Part shown: positions 35,612-45,932 of the stretch, piece by piece
How the letters are laid out: every line of letters starts with the position of its first letter
How positions within the stretch are numbered: the stretch's first letter is position 1
Assembly (NCBI GenBank): GCA_025558095.1
Contig: JAIVFI010000018.1
Location: forward strand, 372,001 to 436,000
Direction: 5' to 3'
DNA from: Hyaloraphidium curvatum
Taxonomy: Eukaryota; Monoblepharomycota; Hyaloraphidiomycetes; Hyaloraphidiales; Hyaloraphidiaceae
Length of the DNA stretch: 64,000 nucleotides
Notes under the pieces: generated by a model
The model's input: only the letters and a program-made list of their open reading frames with translations
What the model was told of the DNA's origin: nothing
Databases searched by the model: none
Translations under genes and position numbers: made by a program

Positions 35612-36714
35612 ATGTCTCTCACGGGCCTCTTGGCGGCCTACGGGTCCGAGGATGAGGATGAGCGCTCGTCGGACGACGACAGCGGGCGCGCTGAGGGTCG
35701 TTCCGGAGCCGCGTCGGCCGCCGCCAAGCGTGCTGCAGACGGGACCGGCCCGCACGCACCGGAGAAGAAGAGGCAGCGTGTCAAAATTGAGCTGGCGCCG
35801 AAGCCATCGACCAGCGACGATGAAGGCGGCCCGACGTCTAACCAGCGGATCGGGAAGGCGACCAGTATCTTCTCTGCCCTCCCGGCACCGACGAAATCGT
35901 CGGCAGCCCCGCCGTTGGCCCTGGCGGAGACCACGCTCGGCGCGAGGAAGGAATCTGACCCGCAGGACTCGGATCTCCGAATGCCACGGGTCGTCGCGGC
36001 TCCCCGGACTGTCAAAGCTTCCGCAAATCGGACGCCCACGGCGTCCAATGCTTCCAAAGCTCCAGGCTTCTTCGGATCGCTCGGGGCGTCCGAAGACGTG
36101 GTTGCGGACGTGGACTTTGGGCCGGCGAGGCCACCTGCTGGGGGCTATTTCAGTTTCGGGGGAGACGAGCCGGAGGAACGGGCCGGACACGAAGAGGAGG
36201 CTGGCGCTGGGGATACCGGGGTGCCCGCAGCCTCGTCCACGGAGGCTTCATCTCAGGGAGACGTCTACACGGGGTACGATTACTCGTACGAGCAGTATGC
36301 GCAGCTGTACGGCCAGGAGGAGTACGGCATGCCGACGGAGCCGGGTGACGAGTTTGACGAGGAGCAGTTGCGCCGCATCCACGGCAGAAACATCAGTTCG
36401 GCGCAGTTCAAGGAAGTGCGGCAGTCGGAGCAAACGCGCAAGACCATATGGGAAGCCGAGCTGGCAAAGGAAATGGCGAATGCTGCTCGCCCGCTGGCCA
36501 ACCCCTTTGGAGTGAGCGCCAGACGATTCGTTCCCACAACGCCAAGCTGACGTCCCTTCCTCGTCAGCACACGGAATCGAACTCCAAGTACAAGAAGCGC
36601 AACGGCATCTTGACCCTGGCGCACGACGCGAGGGTGCGCGAGATGGAGCTGAAGGAGCAGTACGCAGCTCGGCGGATGGCGAAGAAAGCGGCCGGGGCGC
36701 AGTACGGATTCTAG
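35612..36714 (+). CDS. PRCC-like nuclear protein
   Basis: Exons 35612-36511 and 36568-36714 (56-base intron) give 348 residues. The N-terminal part is acidic/Ser-rich and disordered (LLAAYGSEDEDERSSDDD), with a basic PEKKRQRVK nuclear-signal-like run. The conserved end matches PRCC, a splicing-associated nuclear protein also called mitotic checkpoint factor: GDEFDEEQLRRIHGRN, then NGILTLAHDARVREMELK and the terminal ARRMAKKAAGAQYGF, comparable to the TQAKYGF end of PRCC. It diverges from COG1 over 114 bases. Confidence 0.8.
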
Positions 36715-36768
36715 TGCCTGTTTCATACTTTGTCGAGAGGCCGATTGAATCCACCCTGTGTCGAGATG

Positions 36769-37637
36769 TCAGCGCATGAGGTCCCCGTCAACCGCGCCAG
36801 GGCGCACCTTGCGGTTCATGTACTGCCGATATGTGCGTTGCTGCTTGACGTCCGCCGCCGAAACGTCCGTGCCCACAACATGTTTCCCCTGGAGCATCCG
36901 GTCAGGATCTTCCGCAACGGTTGGCGGTGACGACCGACCTTGGTGCTATCGAACCCGCCGAAGCCCATTAGCACCATCATCTTCTCCTCCTCGCTCATGT
37001 CCTTGGTCATCTCTTCCAGCTTCTTGCTGTCTTGCGCCCCGTTTGGCGGCTTCGTTTCCTTCTCATCCTTGGCTCTGCGGGGCGCCGCAGGTTGGGAGGG
37101 AACACAGCAGGCACGTCGTCTGCATCCTTACCGTCTAGGCGCATTTGGAGACGGTCTCCGGTCCCCGTCACGCCGATCTCTTCCGTCTCGCGGGGGATAC
37201 GGGTCGTTGCTGCGCCGCCAGTCGTACTGCGGTCGAGGTTGTCCTCTCTCGTTATAGGGACCGTCACCCGGACCGTAGTACTCGTCCGGATACCCACGGC
37301 GGTAGTCTGCGGGGCGGCAACGATGAGCCCCAGCCGAACTCGACGTGCAGGCCGCGCTGCACGTGCCGTGGTCGGGGGGGGCGTAACGGCGGCCGGGATC
37401 GCGCCGACCGTCTCCGGGTCTGTACCGCCCGGGGCTATACTCGCGATAACGCGGTCCGCGAGAGTCGCCGCGCGGGCTGCGGCGCCTCGGGCTGCGCGAA
37501 CGCCTCGGGCTGCGGGACCGCCTCGGACTCCGAGACCGCGACCGCTTGCGGCCATCGTCCCTGTCCCGGCCACGGCCGGGCGACCGCGATCGCGATTTCC
37601 TCCTGCCGGGGCTCGCAGACCCGCGTTCTTTCTCCAT
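36769..37637 (-). CDS. SNRNP27: U4/U6.U5 tri-snRNP 27 kDa protein (SNRNP27)
   Basis: RS-domain component of the spliceosomal tri-snRNP. The N-terminal half is a long Arg/Ser repeat (RRSRSPRRSRSPRRRSPRG) followed by an Arg/Tyr/Asp/Gly-rich stretch; an intron probably sits near 37310-37370. After another intron comes KKLEEMTKDMSEEEKMMVLM, then GFGGFDSTK, an intron, and GKHVVGTDVSAADVKQQRTY with RQYMNRK, the invariant C-terminal signature of the family. The tail ends GAVDGDLMR. It is convergent with the PRCC-like gene, with 54 bases between stops. Confidence 0.9.
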
Positions 37638-38194
37638 TTTTCGACCGGAGGTGGGCGGGGTCGCGACTTCGGTGCGCGGCTCCGCGGGCGCCGCTGATCG
37701 AGTCGTCGTGTGCCGCGGATTGTCCGTGTGCGCCAACCCAGATCCCGCACGCTCCACGCACGCAATCTCCGGCTTCCGGGGGCGCAGCGCCGCCAGACAG
37801 CGTCAGCGTCGCCCGATAACACCGCACCGGGCCCTGCCTGCGGCTTCGGCGGCATCCCGCGCACCGCCGCACCCTCGGCACGCGCACCTGTCAACCGCGA
37901 GCCTGCAGCGGCCGCTGCTCGCACGCCCCGGGCGGCAGGCATTCGCACCTCAGTGCACGCAGAAAGCAGGCGCCGTCTTCACCGTGGCCGCTGCCGTCTC
38001 TCGGTAGCATCCAAACTTCGCGGGATTCTGGGGGTGAGTCCCCCTCCGAATTGCGTCGCCGCAGACCCCGAGGGCTCCACTCACCGCCAACGCCTCCCTG
38101 CAGGCAACACTTGCTCCCCGGTGGAATCTCGCCCGGACCCACGCACGCCGTCGTCGCCGTACGCGTGCAGCACTCGACGACTTCACCTGTCACC
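37638..38194. promoter_or_regulatory. Shared upstream region of SNRNP27 and the forkhead gene
   Basis: 557 bases lie between two divergent start codons. Long overlapping frames run through it but none shows family features. The CACC preceding the forkhead ATG is a good initiation context. No specific site can be named. Confidence 0.35.
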
Positions 38195-39953
38195 ATGGAT
38201 GACGGCCACGAGGTCCCCGAGCTGCCCGCCAGCTTGAGGCTCACCATGGCATTTTCGGAGCATTGGGCCGCGCAGGACCCCAACACGGGGATGGCGGTCG
38301 CTCATGGACTTCATCACGATGCCCACGGGACGACCATGGACGATGCGACCCCGCCCGACACGCTATCCGCCCCGACGCCGGAGCTCGCTGCAGGCCGGGA
38401 GGAGGACGAGGACATGTTCGACGCACCATACTCCCAGGCAGGGACGACGCTGCATGGTTTCGAAGGTGGCGACCTCTATGCACCTGGCGGCAGCCAGGGC
38501 GGATCCTCCAAGAACCGCCATCGTTCGCGGTCCCGATCCGTGCGATACGCACCCTACGCAGAAGAGCCCGCATCGGCACCGGCCCACACCGCGAACCCCA
38601 AAGCTTCCAAGTCCGTCGGCCGCCCGTCGCTGTCGTACGCCGAGCTCATTACCGACGCCATCTGCGAGTCCGAAACAGGGTAAGGGCATCTGTCGGAAGG
38701 AACGCTCCAAGCTGACGCTCCCTGTCCAGGTGGCTGTCGCTGCAGGAAATCTACGAGGCAATCAAGGCCAAGTACAGCTATTTCAAGACTGCGGATCCGG
38801 CCTGGCAGGTTCGTGCGACGGAGTGGATGTTGCGCAGGAATTTCAGCTGAGGCGCCCCGGACAGAACTCCATCCGCCACAATCTATCCGTGAATGCCACG
38901 TTCACCAAGGTCCCGAGGCCCGCGGAGCGTCCAGGTGAGCCTCGTCAAGCTGTTGTTCTCGCGCGAGTCCGACTGTTCCTTTCAGGCAAGGGAAGCCTCT
39001 GGACCACCACGAAGTACCCCCACGGACATGAAAGCGGGAGCCTCATAGAGCAAGCTATGGAAGACGCGTCGTGGGTGGAGGAGCAGAGGAGCAAGAAGAA
39101 CCGTCGCCAGCGCAAGTCCTCCGCGGGAGAAGGCCGTTCGAGGCACCCCAGGCATTCGGAGGAGCCCAAGCAGACTCGGCCCACGTATGCGGTGCAGACG
39201 GAACCTTCCAGCCCGTCGCGAAGCGGGGAAGACTCGACATGTTCGACGGCGGCAGGGGCCGGCAGCCGCTCCATGTCGCCCAATGCGCACGGTACCACGG
39301 CATCCCCAAAGGCACAGGCCAGGGACGCTGGCGAAACGGGATACGACATCGTGGCCGAGGGGGCCGTGCAACCGATCCCCGATGTCGAAAAGGTCCAGAA
39401 TGGCCGGAAAACCATGCAGCTTCTCGCGGAGTCGGCGTTCGCGGCGCCGAACCTTCGGCACATCTTGCAGTTCCCATCCCTGCCTTCGGACAAAGCATTC
39501 GCTTCGTCGACTGCCACGATCTGCATTGAGACCGAGGAGGCTGGAGACCAAGCTGATCCCGACCTCGCCGGGTACCTGCGGCAGAACGAAGCTCACGACG
39601 ACGGCAGCACCCGCGACGCTGGCAAAGGCAAGGACAGCTCGACTCTCCTCGCGCCGCACCAGGGAAAGCATCCAAGGAGCAGTCCTTGGTCCATGCTTGC
39701 GGTTCCCTCGGTTGGCCCGGATGGCAAACCCATCGATTTCGGCAAGGAACTATTTGGACGCTCGCGCCACGGAAGCCCGCTGCCTTTCCTGTACTCGCTC
39801 TCTAGGGCAACGAGCCCCTCGTCCTTTATGCTGGGAAGCTGGTACGGGGGCCGGGAAGCAAACGCCACGACGCTCAATCTCCCGATGGTTGGCGAGGACG
39901 CTCCGAAGCCGACCTCTCGTCTGGCCACAACAAGCGTGACGGCCGAAGATTGA
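38195..39953 (+). CDS. Forkhead (winged-helix) transcription factor
   Basis: The DNA-binding domain is assembled from several exons: GRPSLSYAELITDAICESET, then WLSLQEIYEAIKAKYSYF and KTADPAWQ, then after an intron NSIRHNLSVNATFTKVPRP (recognition helix with the invariant N-S-I-R-H-N-L-S), and finally GKGSLWTT. The acidic N-terminus (about 145 residues) and the long Ser/Pro/Gly-rich C-terminus look disordered. The RHNLS helix supports an opisthokont/amoebozoan origin for the DNA. Start at 38195 is preceded by CACC. No FHA domain is seen, so it is not Fkh1/2-like in full architecture; the orthologue cannot be named. Confidence 0.93.
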
Positions 39954-40010
39954 AGGCACATTTTCCGTTAACGAGCATTGAGATTCGACCGAGTTTACAC
40001 GTTGAACCGT

Positions 40011-40658
40011 TCAGCTGGCGATGGTCTGCGGGAGTTGATTAGTTTCATTCACCGCTGGTAGAGAGGCAGTGTTACGTACAACTATAATGGCAGGAGAACG
40101 GTCGAACCAAGCCGAGGAAGCGCGAAGATGAAGCAGGCGGTTGCGAGAACGGGCGATGAGAAACAGCAGTCCACGCGAGCGCGCCTCTCCCACCTTCCAC
40201 CTCGACACCGGGCTCGATGCTGATGGAAGTCTGCCCGCGGACATTACGGTGAGCTCAGGCAGCAGTCCACGGCCCAGAACATGCCCACGATCTGCTTCAC
40301 GATCTCCGAGGGGCTGTGGAGGTCGATGAGCCGCTTGTGTATCTTCATCTCGAACGTGTCCCAGGTCTTGGAGCCCTCTCCGCAAGGAGTCTTCCTGGTC
40401 GTGATCTTGAGGGTCTTGGTGGGCATGCGGACCGGGCCCTTGACCTTCAAGGTCTTCTCCTTGGCACGCTCCACGAGGTCGCTGCAGACTGCCCGGCTCC
40501 CTCAGCTCCCCGGCAGGCCGCGGTGCCCGGCCCCGCCCACCCTTCTCCAGGTTCTGCACGTTCCTGCTGGTCAGCGTGATTCGGATGCGGTGGATCTTCT
40601 GCTCGGGCCCATCCTCGTAGCCGGGCTTGCCCTTGGTGTTGGGAGCGACGTAGGCCAT
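40011..40658 (-). CDS. RPS20: Cytosolic ribosomal protein uS10 (RPS20)
   Basis: Small-subunit head protein. The first exon encodes [17 protein letters not shown] and, after an intron with donor at the Lys codon, continues [58 protein letters not shown] and SEIVKQI. The next exon gives [13 protein letters not shown]. In most eukaryotes the protein stops within a few residues of this point. Here a further exon would add [20 protein letters not shown], so the final splice or stop is uncertain. Start at 40658 ([11 protein letters not shown]) diverges from the bS21m gene over about 200 bases. Confidence 0.95.
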   Translation of the reverse strand: MAYVAPNTKGKPGYEDGPEQKIHRIRITLTSRNVQNLEKGGRGRAPRPAGELREPGSLQRPRGACQGEDLEGQGPGPHAHQDPQDHDQEDSLRRGLQDLGHVRDEDTQAAHRPPQPLGDREADRGHVLGRGLLPELTVMSAGRLPSASSPVSRWKVGEARSRGLLFLIARSRNRLLHLRASSAWFDRSPAIIVVRNTASLPAVNETNQLPQTIAS

Positions 40659-40861
40659 CCTGTCGCGCGCAGCGGGCGACCGCGGGGGGCCGACTCCCGT
40701 CAGCACGCGGGCGATGACTTCGCGGCCGGAACCTCACGTTGCAGCTCTGGTCAGCAACGGTGGACTGGCCCAGCGGTGACTCCCGAGATGGTTGATCGGA
40801 GAAACAAACGGCCTTAGCGCCAAGGTTGTCGCGGCCGCCAAACCCCTTGGTCGGCACCGAA

Positions 40862-41356
40862 ATGAACATCCTGTCTGGCCTCCATCGCGCCGCGTCTGGC
40901 CTGCTCGTTGCGGCGCAGACGCGATGCACCGCCGGCGTGCGGGGATTGGGTCCGCTGGCGGGGCTCCAAGCCGCCCCGCCGCAGGTCGCGTCGCGTTTCG
41001 CCTCGTCGAAGCGCTCGGAGGACACCGTGCTGGGCATGGCGCAGACGACCGGACGAATCGTGGACGTTGAAGGCTCGTACCCCCATGCGGTGTCGCGCCT
41101 GAACCGGGTTGTCGCGGGGAACAAGATACGGGACATCCACCGGCGGAACCGGGAGTACGAGAAGCCGCACGACAAGCGGCGGCGGAAGCTGGCGGAGAAG
41201 GAGCACCGCTACTTCCTGAGGGTGATGCGGGAACGGGTTCGTTTGGCCTACAACCTCAAGAGGAGGTGGGTGAAGCCGACCACGCCGTGCGTGCAGCCCA
41301 GTCTGACGCGATCGTCCAGGGTGGAGGCCGCACGGCGCAACTACGTGGAGATTTAG
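40862..41356 (+). CDS. MRP21: Mitochondrial ribosomal protein bS21m (Mrp21-like)
   Basis: Small mitochondrial ribosomal subunit protein. An 80-residue presequence-like leader rich in Ala, Arg and Ser precedes the bS21 core YPHAVSRLNRVVAGNKIRD, IHRRNREYEKPHDKRRRK and an Arg-rich helix. The start at 40862 (MNILSGLHRAASG) fits a mitochondrial presequence. Reading through to the stop at 41356 adds about 25 residues after NLKRRW that may be an unspliced end. Confidence 0.82.
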   Translation: MNILSGLHRAASGLLVAAQTRCTAGVRGLGPLAGLQAAPPQVASRFASSKRSEDTVLGMAQTTGRIVDVEGSYPHAVSRLNRVVAGNKIRDIHRRNREYEKPHDKRRRKLAEKEHRYFLRVMRERVRLAYNLKRRWVKPTTPCVQPSLTRSSRVEAARRNYVEI

Positions 41357-41515
41357 TTGGCCTCCTTGCGGCCCTGGGAATACACATCGATAGGGCGAAC
41401 CATCTGACCGACCATGCAGCAGAGCTTCCGACGCCTATTACACCCGGTTCCTCCCTCGTTCAGCCCCGTCCAGCGAACCCTCCCAAACGGCGGGTTTCCA
41501 AATCGGCCTCCATCC

Positions 41516-42716
41516 TCAGGCTTCGACAGCCGATACCTCCGCCGGCTTCCAGGCGGGATCGAACCGCACGACGATGGCAGAAAGGTTGTCAGTGCTGTGA
41601 TTGTCCAGGGAGTACTGCAGAAGACGTTCCGAGGCTTTTTGGACGTCCTGCACTTCCTTGACGAGTTCCACGGCCTCCGAATCCGTGCACACGTCCCAAA
41701 CCTGGAAGGCAGCCAAAGTCACACGATGAGAGCGCGAGCGGGACGACCGTAGCTTACGCCATCGCAGGCCAATATGAGGAACTCGTCCTTTTCCGTCAAG
41801 ACGGTTTGCGTTGTGTAAGGGTTCCCAATGATCAGGTCCTTCATCGACGTGTCGCCCAGAGACCGCGTAACCGCGAGGATACCTGCGAGCCGGTCAACTC
41901 AGCTCCCGCGAGAACGCCGGAGACCGTACCATTTACGCGATTGTTGACCACGAAGCCGCCCGCGTCCGCGATGCGCTGCTGCTCCGCCGGGTCCGAGCCC
42001 TTGTGGTCGTACGAGAGACGAACGGCCCGCCCATCGCGACACAGCACGGCCCTAGCGTCCCCAACGTTCGCCGTATACAAGATTCTCTGCTGAGGTACGG
42101 CCGCACGAGGGTGGTTGTGTGCCGTTTGAGACAACGCCCCACGTCCGGTCGCACGTGGCACGAACCATCCGTCGTGGCCGCTCTTCCCCGGCAACTGCGC
42201 CGCCTTCACTTGCGGCCAAAGTGGTGCCTTCCTCGCTGCTCTCCATCCGTATGTAGGCGACGATGGCCGTGCAGCCCGAGTGGAGGCCCTTTCGGTCCGC
42301 CAGCTGCTCGTCCGTCTGGACAAACGTGCGGTCCAAAAGCTCCGGGACGTCGGCATCCGGGTTCTCCCGCACGAGCCTCTCCAAAGTCTGGACCGGCAGA
42401 GTTGGCACGACGCGGCTTGCAGGCGCTATCCCACCCACCGCGTGGACGTTGCTCCCACACCAGTCGGCCGCCGCCTTCCCCGCGTGGCCATCGTAGACAG
42501 CAAAGAAACCCTGGCCGCTGACCCCGCCGTACGAATGAAGGAAGGCGTGCGAATCCTGCGGCCCGGGTGAGACGGGGCCGCGAGGGATCGGGCGCCCTCG
42601 CGCACCTCCATCGTCTTCCGACATCGTTTGTTCCGGTCCTCCGAGAAACCGATCACGAAACCATCGCGTGCCGCGTAGGCGGCCGCCTCCTCGGGAGTGG
42701 CCTGCGAAGGGTCCAT
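41516..42716 (-). CDS. PP2C-type protein phosphatase (Ptc family)
   Basis: Metal-dependent Ser/Thr phosphatase. The start at 42716 ([20 protein letters not shown]) is followed by introns. Motifs in order: [16 protein letters not shown] (metal ligands), [74 protein letters not shown] and, in the last exon, [16 protein letters not shown]. All invariant aspartates are present. It is closest in layout to yeast Ptc1. It diverges from CDK1 over 188 bases. Confidence 0.93.
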
Positions 42717-42904
42717 TCTGGGCTGTTGGTCTGAGCACCGCTTGATTGAGACTCGCTCGGCCGTGCGGGCGCGCACCGCAGTTCGGCGCCCAACCGTCGG
42801 CTCACGCGGCGGAATCCCCCGGCACACGCCCCGCGAGCCATCTTTGGCTGCGCAGAACCTGTCTGAGCAGCTGGCTCGCCTGTAGCCCCGGCGCTGGCCC
42901 AGAA

Positions 42905-44136
42905 ATGGCGGGAAATCACGTCAAGGACAACTACGAGAAGATTGAGAAGATAGGCGAGGGGACCTACGGCGTGGTCTACAAGGCCAGGGACAAGAAAAGC
43001 GGCGACATCGTCGGTGCGTGCCTTGCCCGGGTGCCGCCAGGGCCCGTGGGAGTGCGAATGCAATTCGAACCGTCGGGCAGCCCTCAAGAAGATTCGGCTC
43101 GAAACGGAGGACGAGGGCGTTCCCTCCACGGCCGTTCGGGAGATTTCGGTCCTCAAGGAACTCAAGCACCCGAACATCGTGAAGTCCGTGGACGTCTCGT
43201 CGCGTTCGGGGCGTACCTGACCTGTCCCCGCCTGCAGCCTCAGGGACATCGTCCACAACGACGCAAAGCTGTACCTCATATTCGAGTTCCTGGACCTCGA
43301 TCTCAAGAAGTACATGGACACCACTGCGCCGAGCGGCTTGCCTCCGAACCTCGTCAAGGTATCTGGTGGCGCGGACGACACCCGGAATGAACGTGACCCG
43401 GTCGCAGAGCTACCTTTACCAGCTTGTCCGAGGATTGGAGTACTGCCACGCTCGTCGGATCTTGCACAGGGACCTGAAGCCGCAGAACCTGCTCATCGAC
43501 CAGCAAGGGGCGTTGAAGCTTGCCGATTTCGGCCTCGCTCGGGCTTTCGGCATCCCCCTCCGGAGCTACACCCACGAGGTGGGTGACACGCTCTTCCCCT
43601 TTTGTGCGCGGGCCAATCGCGGTCGTGCTGCAGGTTGTCACCCTTTGGTACCGTGCGCCCGAGATCCTGCTGGGTTCCAGGCATTACTCGACCGCGGTCG
43701 ACATTTGGAGTGTCGGCTGCATCTTTGCCGAGATGTGCAACCGATCGCCTCTCTTCCCCGGAGACTCCGAGATTGACGAGCTCTTCCGAATCTTCCGGTG
43801 AGCGTGGCTTGGGCACGCCTCTGGGCGACTTGTGAACGGCGTCCCGCAAAAGGGTGCTCGGAACGCCGAGGGAGGAGACGTGGCGCGGTGTCTCCCAGTT
43901 GCCGGACTACAAGGAGAGCTTCCCCATGTGGAACCCGCAGAACCTGGCGAACGTTGTCAGGAATCTCGACGAGGAAGGTCTGGATCTCTTGCAGGTGTGT
44001 AAGGTTCCTGCCTGCGCACTGCGATCTGATGTCGATGCCCGTCCAGAAAATGCTGGCGTACGATCCCGCGTTGCGAATCTCGGCCAAGAGGGCCCTCCGT
44101 CACGACTACTTCCGAGATGTGCCGATATCGCCGTAG
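42905..44136 (+). CDS. CDK1: Cyclin-dependent kinase 1 (Cdc28/CDK1)
   Basis: Master mitotic kinase. Exons read [20 protein letters not shown] (Gly loop with Thr/Tyr inhibitory sites), [20 protein letters not shown] with catalytic Lys, [58 protein letters not shown] (T-loop Thr), [25 protein letters not shown], then [23 protein letters not shown] and the end [17 protein letters not shown]. The C-helix has PSTAVRE where nearly all CDK1 proteins have PSTAIRE. At least seven introns of about 50-70 bases are implied. Confidence 0.96.
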
Positions 44137-44226
44137 CCAAATCAGGAGCAGATGACACGATACCCATGATCCACGCGTCTGAATGCATGCGCCTCTTTCC
44201 CTATGTACAGTACTGCTGCTGTAAGA

Positions 44227-45200
44227 CTATCGATCTCGTGCCGCGAAATCCGCCAGGGTGATGATCGCGCCCGCTTTCCGTCTCGCCTTTGCCGTCCTGC
44301 GATCCTTCGTGTCCGCACGCTCGCCCTTTGCCTTCCTCTGCCCCTCAATAACCACGGAAGCTACGCGGGTGCGTGAGCTGCAACACAATGCACGCCGACA
44401 AGACCCACATCTGCCCCTTTGTCGCGCGGCCGGCGGGACAAAGAGAGATCTGCAACGAGTCGCGGCATTTTCCGTCTCCCTGCGCATTGCGTCAGCCCGG
44501 CGCCGCAGGTTCCTTTTCAGTCATCCGCACCTAGGCGAGTACCCTGCCAACGGTGCGAGGCGCAACAGATCCGCATAGCGCACCCTGGCCTTGGCGCTCG
44601 ACGATCTAGGTCCGATAATTGCTGCGTTGGATTCCGTCCAAGGCTCGGCATGAAAGGGCTCTCACTGCGAGTCCTGGTCATGCCCTGACGCTAGCACGAG
44701 GTCGGCTAATCGTTCCGCCCGCTCTCCTAGCATGCGCAAAAGACGATCTTCCACGGCAGCTTCGGCTGAAAGTCGTTGCTGTAGCGGCGAGCCTCCCATG
44801 ACCAGAGGCAAACAGGCCTCTTCGAAAACTGAGCAAACTTGTCCTGCGGCGTCCTGGCCTTCGGAACTGGTTTGTCGCCAAAGCCATCCCGCACTAGTGG
44901 CATGGGCTCCGTCAGAACTCAAACCCTTCGGCTCTTTCGCAGAGCATGCCTGGCGAGCGCCTCGAAGGGCAGCGGGACGGCACCCGCTCTGGGGGTACGG
45001 GTCAGTCCAACGTCAAGACCCCTGGTCGAGACCCAACCTCCGCAAGCGAGCATCGTTCTGCTCAGCCGTCTGCAAACACAGAAGCTGCGTATCCTCCGAA
45101 TAGTTCTGTACAATGGATCCCAGAAGGAGAGCTGCCATTCCAGTGACCCGCGAACGCACGACGCGGTGATGAGACCTTTCAGACCCACCAATGATCAGAA
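44227..45200 (-). CDS. Unrecognised multi-exon gene (tentative)
   Basis: Between CDK1 and IMP1 the minus strand holds short frames that read like exons of one gene. Near 45140-45020 a helical stretch reads MAALLLGSIVQNYSEDTQLL, with the GSIVQN pattern seen in armadillo-type repeats. At 44900-44690 a second reads VCSVFEEACLPLVMGG and RLLRMLGERAERLADLVLAS. A third near 44620-44550 reads KARVRYADLLRLAPLAG. The last, Lys/Arg-rich, ends at 44227. The alternating-strand pattern of the region also predicts a minus-strand gene here. Exon borders and function are unresolved. A Fes1/Sil1-like armadillo protein is one possibility, and noise is another. Confidence 0.3.
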
Positions 45201-45228
45201 AGGGCTGGTTTGGAATGCAGGCCTGGCC

Positions 45229-45932
45229 ATGGTGCCGCTGGGCGACTTTCTGGTTCGGTTAGGGCCATTCAGTTCCATCGGATCGGTCATCCAACTGATG
45301 CTACCAATCGCGGGTCGGCCAACGTGCAGCCCAGGGTGCGGCAGGGTATATGCTCGTGGGGGACAGCGCAGCATCGGTAGGTCCGGCCCGTCCACCGCAC
45401 GTCACCGTCACTCACTTACGGCTAGGTTTACGGGGGTTCGATGCTGCCTACTTTGAATGTGTCGTACGAGGCTGTCATCCTGGACACGTTGACCGCGAGG
45501 TGCGGCACCATCCGGCTGGGCGACGTGGTCGTATACCGATCGCCCACAAATCCTGCGGTATCAGTCTGCAAACGCATCGTGGGCCTGGTGGGAGCAGTGT
45601 CTGCGACGTCGACGACGGGTCGCTGACGATCCGCAGCCGGGAGACACCGTCTGCGCTGATCCGCTGTCCCGGCACCGCAACATGGTCACAGTGAGCTGCG
45701 TAGCGCGGCTCCGTGCACAGTGGCCCTGACATTCTTGCCAGGTCCCCGAGGGGCATTATTGGCTTCACGGCGACAACATGCCGGAATCCAGAGACTCGAG
45801 GGACTACGGACCGGTACCCGGCGGCCTAATATACGGAGTGGTTCGCTGCAAGGCATGTCTTTTTCACGGTCACGCTACACGCGAGTCACTGACGCGCGAC
45901 TCTGGAAGGTGTTGCCGCCCAAGCGGATCTAG
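45229..45932 (+). CDS. IMP1: Mitochondrial inner membrane protease subunit 1 (Imp1)
   Basis: Signal-peptidase-like serine protease that matures inner-membrane proteins on the intermembrane-space side. Exons read MLVGDSAAS, VYGGSMLPTLNVSYEAVILD (nucleophile Ser in GGSMLPT), GDVVVYRSPTNPAVSVCKRI (general-base Lys in CKRI), GDTVCADPLSRHRNMVT, VPEGHYWLHGDN and SRDSRDYGPVPGGLIYG, ending VLPPKRI after an intron. The last intron, 45853-45908, has a GC donor (AAG|GCATGT). The exact first exon near 45229 is uncertain. The stop TAG overlaps the stop of the convergent eIF4B gene. Confidence 0.88.
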
